Assembly (NCBI GenBank): GCA_903886275.1
Contig: CAISLN010000040.1
Location: 107,849 to 171,848 of the forward strand
Direction: 5' to 3'
DNA: 64,000 bases
Origin: an uncultured beta proteobacterium
GTDB taxonomy: Bacteria; Pseudomonadota; Gammaproteobacteria; Burkholderiales; Burkholderiaceae_C
The notes beneath the pieces were generated by a model. The model saw only the letters and a program-made list of their open reading frames with translations. It did not search any database and had not been told where the DNA came from. Positions 46,293 through 54,400 of the stretch are shown piece by piece. Within the stretch, counting starts at the first letter, position 1. Each line of letters opens with the position of its first letter. Made by a program: the position numbers and the translations under genes.

Positions 46293-46775
46293 ATGGCCTA
46301 TTCCCCGCTCAGCGCAGACGAATCCTGGCGCAGCGCCCACCTGGGCCACTGGCTGCGCCTCGCCCTGGCGCGCTTTGATGCGCGGGTGATGGAGTGCATG
46401 GCGCAGCACCCGGGCGTGCCACTGGGCCTGTCCAACCTGGCAGCGCGCGGCCAGATCAGTGCGGCACACATCCACATCACGCGCCATCTGCCGGTGGCGG
46501 GCGCCCGCCTGACCGAGCTGGCCCAAGCGGCCGGTATGAGCAAGCAGGCCATGGGCACGCTAGTGAACCAGTGCGAAGCCTGGGGCATGGTGCTCCGTGA
46601 CGGCGATGCCACCGATGCCCGCGCCAGGCGGGTGGTGTTTACCGAGGCGGGCTTGGCCTGGCTTGCGGCCTACCAAAAAGCGGTGTCGCAAGCCGAGGCC
46701 GAACTGCGCGCCGCCGTGGGCAATGAGGTGGCAACCGTGGTCGCTCTGGGCCTGGAAGCCTATAGCGGCGCTTAG
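46293..46775 (+). CDS. MarR family transcriptional regulator
   Basis: The 160-residue product has the winged-helix layout of MarR proteins: ISAAHIHITRHLPVAGARLTELAQAAGMSKQAMGTLV covers the recognition helix region (key part AQAAGMSKQAMGTLVNQCE), then RRVVFTEAG as the wing exit. Ligand unknown. It is divergent from recA; the shared 143-base gap holds the recA SOS-like box and the TGGTAA/TTACCA half-sites. I chose the ATG at 46293 over an in-frame start 18 bases upstream. Confidence 0.85.
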   Translation: MAYSPLSADESWRSAHLGHWLRLALARFDARVMECMAQHPGVPLGLSNLAARGQISAAHIHITRHLPVAGARLTELAQAAGMSKQAMGTLVNQCEAWGMVLRDGDATDARARRVVFTEAGLAWLAAYQKAVSQAEAELRAAVGNEVATVVALGLEAYSGA

Positions 46776-46842
46776 CCCGGCGCCGGGCCGCCCCAAGCCG
46801 GACTGGCCCTTAGTAGGCCTCGACCCACGCGCAGCGGGGGAG

Positions 46843-46866
46843 CTGGGGGCAAAATTTTGCCCCCAG
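46843..46866. promoter_or_regulatory. Perfect 24-base palindrome before the two-component operon
   Basis: CTGGGGGCAAAA (46843-46854) is followed directly by its exact reverse complement TTTTGCCCCCAG (46855-46866). It lies 37 bases before the response-regulator ATG. A TAGAAT hexamer follows at 46875-46880 and could be a -10 box. There is no T-tract, so it is more like an operator than the terminator of the MarR gene. Confidence 0.6.
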
Positions 46867-46903
46867 TGCAAGCCTAGAATGTCACAACAAAAAAGGGGAC
46901 TCC

Positions 46904-47578
46904 ATGCGGATTTTGATTGCAGAAGACGACCAGGTACTGGCGGACGGTTTGTTGCGCGCCCTGCGCAGTGCGGGGGCGGCGGTAGACCATGTGGCGAGCG
47001 GCTCGGAGGCCGACGCCGCACTCATGACCAACACCGAATTCGATTTGCTGATCCTGGACCTGGGCCTGCCCCGGATGCATGGTCTGGAGGTGCTAAAAAA
47101 ACTCCGCGCCCGCGGCTCCTCGCTGCCGGTGCTGATACTCACCGCTGCCGACAGCGTGGAAGAGCGCGTCAAGGGCCTGGACTACGGCGCCGACGACTAC
47201 ATGGCCAAACCCTTTAGCCTGCAAGAGCTCGAAGCCCGTGTGCGCGCCCTGGTGCGCCGTGGCATGGGGGCCGCCAGCAGCAGCATCAAACATGGCCCGC
47301 TGACCTATGACCAGGCCGGACGTGTCGCCACGATAGAGGGCAAGATGGTGGAACTGTCGGCGCGCGAACTCGGCCTGCTGGAAGTGCTGCTGCAGCGCGC
47401 CGGGCGCCTGGTCAGCAAGGACCAGTTGGTGGAGCGCCTGTGCGAATGGGGCGAAGAGGTCAGCAACAACGCCATCGAGGTCTATATCCACCGCCTGCGC
47501 AAGAAAATCGAAAAGGGCCCTATCCGCATTGCCACCGTGCGCGGCCTGGGCTATTGCCTGGAAAAAATCCCTGGATGA
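46904..47578 (+). CDS. OmpR-family response regulator (TctD-like)
   Basis: The 224-residue product has a receiver domain (RILIAEDDQVLADGL with acidic pair; phospho-acceptor Asp in LLILDLGLPRMHGLEVLKKL; lysine in YMAKPFSLQEL) and an OmpR winged-helix DNA-binding domain (ELSARELGLLEVLLQRAGRL; VEVYIHRLRKKI-type segment reads AIEVYIHRLRKKIEK). It resembles TctD/QseB regulators. The ATG follows AAAAAAGGGGACTCC. It overlaps the sensor kinase gene by four bases. Confidence 0.92.
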   Translation: MRILIAEDDQVLADGLLRALRSAGAAVDHVASGSEADAALMTNTEFDLLILDLGLPRMHGLEVLKKLRARGSSLPVLILTAADSVEERVKGLDYGADDYMAKPFSLQELEARVRALVRRGMGAASSSIKHGPLTYDQAGRVATIEGKMVELSARELGLLEVLLQRAGRLVSKDQLVERLCEWGEEVSNNAIEVYIHRLRKKIEKGPIRIATVRGLGYCLEKIPG

Positions 47579-49026
47579 AGCTCTTCCAGCGTGAGCAGCG
47601 CTCGCTGTTCGGGGAAATCCTGGATTGGATGCTCACGCCCCTGCTGCTGCTGTGGCCCATCAGCCTGGTGCTGACCTGGCTGGTGGCGCAGGGCATTGCC
47701 GGCAAGCCCTTTGACCGGGCTTTGGAATACAACGTCAGCGCGCTGGCCCAGCTCATCACCATCAAAAGCAACCGTGCCCAGTTTGTGCTGCCGCTCCCCG
47801 CACGCGAACTGCTGCGCGCCGACGATGCCGACACCGTCTACTACCAGGTGCTGGGGCCGCAGGGCGAATTCCTCAGCGGCGAAAGAAACCTGCCCCTTCC
47901 CTCCGATGAGGACCGCGCTGCCAGCGGCGAGGTGCATATGCGCGATGACGAGTACCGTGGCAGCGAGCTCAAGGTCGCCTACATGTGGGTCAAGCTCGAC
48001 ATCCCCAACGCCAAGCCGGCGCTGGTGCAGGTGGCCGAGACCATGGACAAGCGCTCGGTGCTAGCCACCGAAATCGTCAAGGGCGTGATGCTGCCGCAGT
48101 TTGTGGTGCTGCCGCTGGCGGTGCTGCTGGTATGGCTGGCGCTGGTGCAGGCCATCAAGCCGCTCAACCGTCTGGAAGAGCGCATACGCGCGCGCAACCC
48201 GGACGACCTGAGCCCGCTGGAGGTGGAGGCCGTGCCCATGGAGGTGGCACCGCTGGTGGCTTCCGTGAACGATTTGCTGATGCGCCTGAAGGATTCGATC
48301 GCCACGCAAAAGCGCTTTCTCGCCGATGCCGCGCACCAGCTCAAGACGCCGCTGGCCGGACTGCGCATGCAAGCTGACCTGGCGCAGCGCGAGGGCGCCA
48401 GCGCCGAAGATCTGAAGCAGTCGCTGCGCCAGATTGGGCGCTCCAGCATCCGCGCCACCCACACCGTCAACCAGTTGTTGGCCTTGGCAAGGGCCGAGAG
48501 CAGCAGCAGCGCGGTGCTGGCCCACCAGCCCTGCGACGTGGCGCGCCTGACCATGGATGTGATCCGCGACTGCGTGCCGCGCGCCATGGACAAGTACATC
48601 GACGTGGGCTACGAGGGCGCGCAGCCGGGCTCAGACGGCGTGATGGTGCAAGGCAACCTGACCCTGCTGACCGAGATGGTGCGCAACCTGGTGGACAACG
48701 CCATCAACTACACCCCCTCGCGCGCCGCGCGCCCCGGCATCATCACCGCAAGGGTGCTGATAGACCCCTTTAGCAAGGTGCTGGTGATACAGGTGGAGGA
48801 CTCCGGCCCCGGCATTGCGCCATCTGAGCGCGAGCTGGTGTTCCAGCCCTTTTACCGATCCCTTGGCAACGAGGCCGATGGCTCCGGCCTGGGCCTGCCC
48901 ATCGTGCTGGAGATTGCGCGCCAGCACCGCGCCGAGGTGACTCTGGAAGATGCCCGTCCCGGCCACAACCCGACGGGCTGCTGCTTTACCGTGCGCTTCC
49001 CCGCAGACGCCGCAGCGCCGGCCTAA
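47575..49026 (+). CDS. Sensor histidine kinase (TctE-like)
   Basis: The 483-residue product has two membrane helices (about 20-42 and 165-187) flanking a periplasmic 2CSK_N-type sensor domain, a HAMP-like linker, a HisKA domain (RFLADAAHQLKTPLAGLRMQ with the phospho-histidine) and an HATPase domain (N box VRNLVDNAINYTP, G1 DSGPGI, G2 GSGLGLPIV). TctE-type kinases usually sense carboxylates such as tricarballylate or citrate; no transporter gene is adjacent, so the signal is unknown. Its stop overlaps the convergent SPOR gene by four bases. Confidence 0.92.
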   Translation: MKLFQREQRSLFGEILDWMLTPLLLLWPISLVLTWLVAQGIAGKPFDRALEYNVSALAQLITIKSNRAQFVLPLPARELLRADDADTVYYQVLGPQGEFLSGERNLPLPSDEDRAASGEVHMRDDEYRGSELKVAYMWVKLDIPNAKPALVQVAETMDKRSVLATEIVKGVMLPQFVVLPLAVLLVWLALVQAIKPLNRLEERIRARNPDDLSPLEVEAVPMEVAPLVASVNDLLMRLKDSIATQKRFLADAAHQLKTPLAGLRMQADLAQREGASAEDLKQSLRQIGRSSIRATHTVNQLLALARAESSSSAVLAHQPCDVARLTMDVIRDCVPRAMDKYIDVGYEGAQPGSDGVMVQGNLTLLTEMVRNLVDNAINYTPSRAARPGIITARVLIDPFSKVLVIQVEDSGPGIAPSERELVFQPFYRSLGNEADGSGLGLPIVLEIARQHRAEVTLEDARPGHNPTGCCFTVRFPADAAAPA

Positions 49027-49682
49027 TTGCAAATGTGCAGCGGCTTGCCGCCCAGCTCCATACCCAGCTGCGCCAACCGGGGCTTGAGGGCCGCATCCAC
49101 CTTGGGCAGCGTCAGCCGGTAGTCCAGTACAGCGGCACGCTCCTGCACCACACGCGCTGTGTGCAGACCGCGTGCGCTCAGGCGAGCCAGCGCAGCATCC
49201 GCATCGGACCTGACCACGAAAGCACCCAGGGAAAAGCCCGGTTCCAAGGCCGGGTTGGTCAGGGTCTCGATCTTGAGGTTCATGGCCAGCAACTCCGCGC
49301 GCTTCTTCGCCAAGACCTCGGGGTTGTTGTATTTGCCCAGGTAGACAATCCAGCGCGCGGTGATGGCCACTTCCTGCAGTTCCCAGCTTTCGGCGGGCAG
49401 CAAGGAACCCAGCGCTTGGCGCAGGGCCGCAGCTTGCACGGCATTGAAGGGGCCGGCCTGTAGGCATTCGGTGGGCGCCTGGTCGATCTTGATCTGCTCT
49501 TCGATGCGTCGAAATTCTTCGGGCCTGAGCAATGCCAAGGCCTGCGGTTCAATCTGATCTCTCAGACGTTGCGGCTCGCTCTGCAAGGTCGGCCCCAAGC
49601 CGTAGGCCCGCAACAGCTCGTGGCTCCAGGCATAGAAAAGGCCGTTGGCCAGCAGCAGGACCAGGGCAAGCAGTCGCAACAT
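49023..49682 (-). CDS. SPOR-domain envelope protein
   Basis: The 219-residue product has an N-terminal helix ([19 protein letters not shown]) that anchors it to the inner membrane, and a C-terminal SPOR-like domain (QAGPFNAVQAAALRQAL; YLGKYNNPEVLAKKRAELLA; GAFVVRSDADAALARLSARG). SPOR domains bind septal peptidoglycan stripped of stem peptides. It sits seven bases after birA on the same strand, a conserved betaproteobacterial pairing. Precise role in division is unproven. Confidence 0.82.
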   Translation of the reverse strand: MLRLLALVLLLANGLFYAWSHELLRAYGLGPTLQSEPQRLRDQIEPQALALLRPEEFRRIEEQIKIDQAPTECLQAGPFNAVQAAALRQALGSLLPAESWELQEVAITARWIVYLGKYNNPEVLAKKRAELLAMNLKIETLTNPALEPGFSLGAFVVRSDADAALARLSARGLHTARVVQERAAVLDYRLTLPKVDAALKPRLAQLGMELGGKPLHICN

Positions 49683-49689
49683 AAGTGGG

Positions 49690-50478
49690 CTATGGGTTGT
49701 TCGGTGAAACAGGGGACAGCACCGGACGCACACTGACCTCCGCGCTGCTGATTTTTTGCAGTCCGCTGGCAGTATGCACCAGCAGGGCACCGCTGGCATC
49801 CACGCCGCGCGCCATGCCTGTCGTGCCATCGGTGCAGCTCACCTCACGGCCATAGAGCAGATCGCGCACATGGAAGGCGGTTCGCAGCCCGCCAAAGCCC
49901 TGCGCCTCAAAGGCCAGCACCGCGCGTACCAGCGGCAAGGCGATGGCCTCCAAGGTGGTCGGCGCGTCGGCCCCGGGCAAGACCTCGGACAAGGCGGCCG
50001 GTGGCGTGCGCAGGCCGTCGGCGGCACGCGCCAGCAGGTTCACGCCAATGCCGATCACCGCATAGCGCAGCTCGCCCACGCTGGTGGTCTCGATCAAAAT
50101 GCCGGCCAACTTGCGGTCCTCCAGCCAGACATCGTTGGGCCACTTCAACTTGAGTGCGGGATGCAGGCTTTGCACCACCGACAGGCCAACGGCCAAGGAG
50201 AGGCCGGACCAGTCGGCCGGTTGCAAGGGCAGGCCCAGCGAAAAGGTCAGCGTGGCAAGGCCGGCATCGGTGTCGCTCTGCCAGTCGCGCCCCAGGCGTC
50301 CGCGCCCTGCGGTCTGGCGCAAGGCCACCAGCAAAATCGGCTCAGGCTGCCCAGCGCGCGCGCGGCGCATCAACTCGGAATTGGTGGAATCGATCTCCGG
50401 CAGGATCTCGACGGTAAAGCCCGGCAGCAGGGGCGCCACCGCTTCCCAGATGGCCTCGGCCGGCCAGCGGAGGGTCAT
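49690..50478 (-). CDS. birA: Biotin-[acetyl-CoA-carboxylase] ligase
   Basis: The 262-residue product is BirA, which joins biotin to carrier domains through biotinyl-AMP. Motifs: IDSTNSELMRRARAG, TAGRGRLGRDWQSD (ATP/biotin-binding loop), KLKWPNDVWLEDRKLAGILIE and the C-terminal SH3-like cap (GREVSCTDGTTGMARGV). The N-terminal DNA-binding domain of E. coli BirA is absent, so it is not a repressor. It overlaps the SET gene by four bases. Confidence 0.95.
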   Translation of the reverse strand: MTLRWPAEAIWEAVAPLLPGFTVEILPEIDSTNSELMRRARAGQPEPILLVALRQTAGRGRLGRDWQSDTDAGLATLTFSLGLPLQPADWSGLSLAVGLSVVQSLHPALKLKWPNDVWLEDRKLAGILIETTSVGELRYAVIGIGVNLLARAADGLRTPPAALSEVLPGADAPTTLEAIALPLVRAVLAFEAQGFGGLRTAFHVRDLLYGREVSCTDGTTGMARGVDASGALLVHTASGLQKISSAEVSVRPVLSPVSPNNP

Positions 50479-50963
50479 TTCTTATTCTTCGGTGCGAGCA
50501 GCGTGCCGCGGCACTTCTTGGCACCGCACCAGCAGGGGTACTCGGCCTTGAGCTTCTTGGTGTAGCGCTCGTCGATGACCAGGCCGTAGTCGTAGTTCAG
50601 TTCTTCACCGGCCAGGATATTGCGCCGCGCCTTGATGAAGATGCGAGTCCCCTGCTCGTCGGCCTCGCAATTGGCGTCGCACGAATGGTTGATCCAGCGT
50701 GAGGAGTTGCCACCGAACAGCGCGTCGATCACATGGTCTTCGTCGATATGGAAGTAGAAGGTGTGGTTGGGGTCTTGCGCGTCGTGCGGATGGCGCCTCT
50801 GCGCTTCGGGCCAGCTGATGATCTCGCCCACATACTCAATAAGGGTTTCGCCCTCGGCAATGTCCACTAGGGCAAACACACCCTTGCCATGCACGCCGGA
50901 GCGGCGGGTCTGTATGCGGCGGCTATCAGAAGGCGCCGAAGATTTCAGAGGGTTTTTTGCCAC
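50475..50963 (-). CDS. SET-domain protein-lysine methyltransferase
   Basis: The 162-residue product is a single SET domain. It shows the SAM-binding start GVHGKGVFALVDIAEGETLIEY, the pseudoknot motifs RWINHSCDANCEA and EELNYDYG, and a post-SET zinc cluster CWCGAKKCRGT. The protein substrate in bacteria is unknown; ribosomal, histone-like or chromosomal proteins are options. It is the first gene of a birA-SPOR unit, an odd pairing, and diverges from topB. Confidence 0.93.
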   Translation of the reverse strand: MAKNPLKSSAPSDSRRIQTRRSGVHGKGVFALVDIAEGETLIEYVGEIISWPEAQRRHPHDAQDPNHTFYFHIDEDHVIDALFGGNSSRWINHSCDANCEADEQGTRIFIKARRNILAGEELNYDYGLVIDERYTKKLKAEYPCWCGAKKCRGTLLAPKNKK

Positions 50964-51066
50964 GTCGCGAAAATTTGGTATGGTGAATCGTATGGGCGCG
51001 TATGTGCGTGCCTGCGTATGTGTGAGTGCGCGCCTGTGTGCGCGCGAGAAACTGGATTGTAGTCAG

Positions 51067-54000
51067 ATGAAAAACGCAGTTTTAAATAAAACATTGGTCA
51101 TTGCAGAAAAGCCTTCCGTAGCCCAGGACATCGTCCGGGCGCTGACCCCGACTGCGGGCAAGTTCGAAAAGCACGACGAATATTTCGAGAGCGACGCTTA
51201 TGTGGTGTCGAGTGCCGTCGGCCATCTGTTGGAGATACAGGCACCCGAAGAATATGACGTCAAGCGCGGCAAGTGGAGCTTTGCCAACCTGCCGGTGATC
51301 CCCCCGCACTTTGACCTCAAACCCGTGGACAAGACCAAGACGCGCCTGAACGCGGTGGTCAAACTTGCCAAGCGCCGTGACGTGGACAAGATCATCAACG
51401 CCTGCGATGCGGGCCGCGAAGGCGAACTGATCTTTCGCCTGATCGAGCAGTACGCCGGTGGCGCAAAACCACTGGGCAAACCGGTCTCGCGCCTGTGGCT
51501 GCAGAGCATGACGCCCCAAGCCATTCGCGACGGCTTTGGAGCCCTGCGCACCAATGCGCAAATGCAACCGCTGGCCGATGCCGCGCGTTGTCGCTCGGAG
51601 GCCGACTGGCTGGTGGGCATCAACGGCACGCGCGCCATGACGGCGTTTAACTCACGCGATGGCGGCTTCTTCCTGACCACTGTGGGCCGGGTGCAGACGC
51701 CCACCCTGTCGGTGGTGGTGGAGCGCGAAGAGCAGATCCGCAAATTTATCAGCCGCGACTATTGGGAAGTGCATGCCACCTTCAATGCCTTGGCCGGCGC
51801 CTACCCCGCCAAGTGGTTCAACCCGCAGTGGAAGCGCAACCCGGACGACGTAGAGCTCAAGGCCGACCGCGTCTGGAGCGCACTGGAGGCGAAGGAGATT
51901 GCCGAGGCCGTGCGCGGCAAGCCCGCCAGCGTGACGGAAGAAAGCAAGCCCACCAGCCAGGCCTCGCCTTTGCTGTTTGACCTGACCAGTTTGCAGCGCG
52001 AGGCCAACGGCAAGTTCGGCTTCACCGCCAAGACCACGCTGTCGATTGCGCAGTCTTTGTACGAGCGCCACAAGGCCCTGACCTACCCGCGTACCGATTC
52101 GCGCAACCTGCCCGAAGACTATGTGCCGGTGGTCAAGAGCACCTTCGAGATGCTGGCTGACAGCGGCATGCGCCATCTGGCACCGCACGCGGCCACGGCG
52201 CTCAAGGGCGGCTACATCAAGCCCACCAAGCGCGTGTTCGACAACGCCAAGGTATCGGACCACTTTGCCATCATCCCCACGCTGCAAGCCCCCAGTGGCC
52301 TGAGTGAGGCCGAGCAAAAAATTTACGACCTGGTGGTGAAGCGCTTCTTGGCGGTGTTCTTCCCCAGCGCCGAATACCAAGTGACCACGCGCATCACGAC
52401 CGTGGCCCCCACGCTTGCCGCTTCGCGTGCTGCGCTGCCCCCCGAGGGGGCCAATTTTCCTAGGGGCGGCCCGTCGGAAAATTCCGTGGCCGCAGCAACG
52501 GTCGCGCACAACTTCAAGACCGAAGGCAAGGTGCTGGTCAAGCCGGGCTGGCTGGCCATTTACGGCAAGGAAGCCGCCGAAGAAGTAGCCGACGCCAAGG
52601 AAGGCGACAAGGGCCAGAACCTGGTTCCCGTGCAGCCGAACGAGAAGGTGAACGGCAACCCGGTGGATGCCAAGGGCTTGAAGACCAAGCCGCCCGCACG
52701 CTACTCGGAAGCCACGCTCTTGGGCGCAATGGAAGGCGCGGGCAAGACCGTGGAAGACGACGAGCTGCGCGAAGCCATGCAGGAAAAGGGCCTTGGCACA
52801 CCAGCCACCCGCGCCTCCATCATCGAAGGCCTGGTGGCCGAAAAATACATCATGCGCGAAGGCCGCGAACTCCTGCCCACGGCCAAGGCCTTCCAGCTGA
52901 TGACGCTGTTGCGCGGCCTGGGCGTGGAAGAACTCTCCAAGGCCGAGCTCACCGGCGAGTGGGAATACAAACTCGCGCAGATGGAGCAGGGCAAGCTCAA
53001 GCGCGAAACCTTCATGGCCGAGATTGCCGCCATGACCGAGCGCATGGTCAAGAAGGCCAAGGAATACGACCGCGACACCATCCCCGGCGACTACGCCACG
53101 CTCGCCTCGCCCTGCCCCAACTGCGCCGGCGTCGTGCGGGAAAACTACCGCCGCTACACCTGCATGGGCAAGACCGGCAATGAGGACGGCTGCGGCTTCT
53201 CGTTTGGCAAGTCGCCCGCCGGGCGCACCTTTGAGCAGGCCGAGGTGGAGCAATTCCTGCGCGACAAACACATAGGCCCGCTCGATGGTTTTCGCTCCAA
53301 GGCCGGTTGGCCCTTTACCGCCGAGATGGTCATCAAGTTCGACGAAGAGACCAAGAACTTCAAGCTCGAATTTGATTTTGGCGACGACAAGGCCGGCGAA
53401 GAAAGCGGCGAGCTGATCGACTTCTCGGCGCAAGAGACGCTGGGCCCCTGCCCCAAATGCGGCGCCGGTGCCGGTGACGCCAACGGCGGCTCGGTGTTCG
53501 AGCATGGCAAGAATTACGTCTGCGACCGCTCGGTGCCCACCCTGGCGCATCCCACGCCGAGCTGCGACTTCAAGACCGGCCAGATCATCCTGCAGCAGCC
53601 GATAGAGCGCGCGCAAATGCAAAAGCTCTTGGCCACCGGCAAGACCGATTTGCTGGACAAGTTTGTCTCCATGCGCACCCGACGCGCCTTCAAGGCCATG
53701 CTGGCCTGGGACGCCGAAGAGGGCAAGGTGAACTTTGAATTTGCACCGAGCAAGTTCCCGCCGCGCAAGACCGCAGCGGCAGGCAAGACCGCCGCCAAGG
53801 CTCCAGCCAAGACCAGCGCTGCGGCCAAGAAGGCTCCAGCCAAGAAGACCGCCGCCGCTGCCAAGACCGCTGCAGTCAAGGTCGCCAAGCCCAAGGCCCC
53901 ACGCAAGACCACCGCTGCCTCGGGCATGAACCCCAGCGCTGCACTGGCCGCCGTCATCGGCAGCGAACCCGTGGCCCGCACCCAGGTCATCAAAAAGCTG

Positions 54001-54147
54001 TGGGACTACATCAAGGCCAACGGCCTGCAAGACGCCAAGGACAAGCGCAGCATCAACGCCGACGCAAAACTGCTAGCCGTGTTCGGCAAGCCGCAGGTGA
54101 CCATGTTTGAACTGGCGGGCATTGCGGGCAAGCACCTCAGCGCCTAG
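51067..54147 (+). CDS. topB: DNA topoisomerase III with C-terminal SWIB domain and an inserted segment
   Basis: The 1,026-residue protein has the TOPRIM domain (LVIAEKPSVAQDIVRAL; CDAGREGELIF), the type IA core with the catalytic tyrosine in LTYPRTDSRNLP, zinc-ribbon-like segments (CPNCAGVV; CPKCGAG), a basic Ala/Lys/Pro linker (about 900-950) and a C-terminal SWIB/MDM2 domain (MNPSAALAAVIGSEPVARTQ onwards). About 30 residues (near 447-478, ASRAALPPEGANFPRGGPSE) interrupt the core between TTRITTVAP and FKTEGKVLVKPGW and come from an inserted repeat. Type IA topoisomerases with SWIB tails are known in some bacteria, for example Chlamydia TopA. ATG at 51067 gives the canonical N terminus. Confidence 0.95.
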   Translation: MKNAVLNKTLVIAEKPSVAQDIVRALTPTAGKFEKHDEYFESDAYVVSSAVGHLLEIQAPEEYDVKRGKWSFANLPVIPPHFDLKPVDKTKTRLNAVVKLAKRRDVDKIINACDAGREGELIFRLIEQYAGGAKPLGKPVSRLWLQSMTPQAIRDGFGALRTNAQMQPLADAARCRSEADWLVGINGTRAMTAFNSRDGGFFLTTVGRVQTPTLSVVVEREEQIRKFISRDYWEVHATFNALAGAYPAKWFNPQWKRNPDDVELKADRVWSALEAKEIAEAVRGKPASVTEESKPTSQASPLLFDLTSLQREANGKFGFTAKTTLSIAQSLYERHKALTYPRTDSRNLPEDYVPVVKSTFEMLADSGMRHLAPHAATALKGGYIKPTKRVFDNAKVSDHFAIIPTLQAPSGLSEAEQKIYDLVVKRFLAVFFPSAEYQVTTRITTVAPTLAASRAALPPEGANFPRGGPSENSVAAATVAHNFKTEGKVLVKPGWLAIYGKEAAEEVADAKEGDKGQNLVPVQPNEKVNGNPVDAKGLKTKPPARYSEATLLGAMEGAGKTVEDDELREAMQEKGLGTPATRASIIEGLVAEKYIMREGRELLPTAKAFQLMTLLRGLGVEELSKAELTGEWEYKLAQMEQGKLKRETFMAEIAAMTERMVKKAKEYDRDTIPGDYATLASPCPNCAGVVRENYRRYTCMGKTGNEDGCGFSFGKSPAGRTFEQAEVEQFLRDKHIGPLDGFRSKAGWPFTAEMVIKFDEETKNFKLEFDFGDDKAGEESGELIDFSAQETLGPCPKCGAGAGDANGGSVFEHGKNYVCDRSVPTLAHPTPSCDFKTGQIILQQPIERAQMQKLLATGKTDLLDKFVSMRTRRAFKAMLAWDAEEGKVNFEFAPSKFPPRKTAAAGKTAAKAPAKTSAAAKKAPAKKTAAAAKTAAVKVAKPKAPRKTTAASGMNPSAALAAVIGSEPVARTQVIKKLWDYIKANGLQDAKDKRSINADAKLLAVFGKPQVTMFELAGIAGKHLSA
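52405..52497. repeat. Dispersed GC-rich hairpin repeat inserted in frame in topB
   Basis: The segment has two stems: GCCCCC-CGA-GGGGGC at 52437-52451 and AATTTTCC (52453-52460) with GGAAAATT (52476-52483). Its first part (CGCTTCGCGTGCTGCGCTGC followed by CCCCCGAGGGGG) is a well-known type of Comamonadaceae intergenic repeat. Here it stays in the topB reading frame and encodes an extra peptide. Confidence 0.65.
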
Positions 54148-54152
54148 AGAAT

Positions 54153-54179
54153 GCAGACGGACTGCAACGGTCCGTCTGC
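54153..54179 (+). terminator. Hairpin after topB
   Basis: GCAGACGGAC (54153-54162) and GTCCGTCTGC (54170-54179) form a perfect 10-base stem with a seven-base loop, six bases after the topB stop. No T-tract follows, so it may work poorly as an intrinsic terminator or mainly protect the mRNA end. The rest of the gap to 54400 shows no gene I can support. Confidence 0.6.
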
Positions 54180-54400
54180 GCACCCATCTGCATGTGCGAT
54201 GGGTGCCGTGCTAACCTTGCACCACGTTGCATCTTCAAGCCGCCCAGCGCGCACCGCCCCTAGCGGGCACACAATAACGCATTCGCACCCAGCAGCTGTG
54301 CAACAGCTCTCCTGTGTCACACCCATTTCCCGGACGTTTTTTGGAATTGCACCTTGGCTCACGCCCGGGTTTTCGGCACCGCTCAGGAACACCACCATGC

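Noticed and set aside
51652..54030. A 792-codon open frame antisense to topB
   Set aside because: Gly/Leu/Ala-rich translation with no family resemblance; topB on the other strand is unmistakable.
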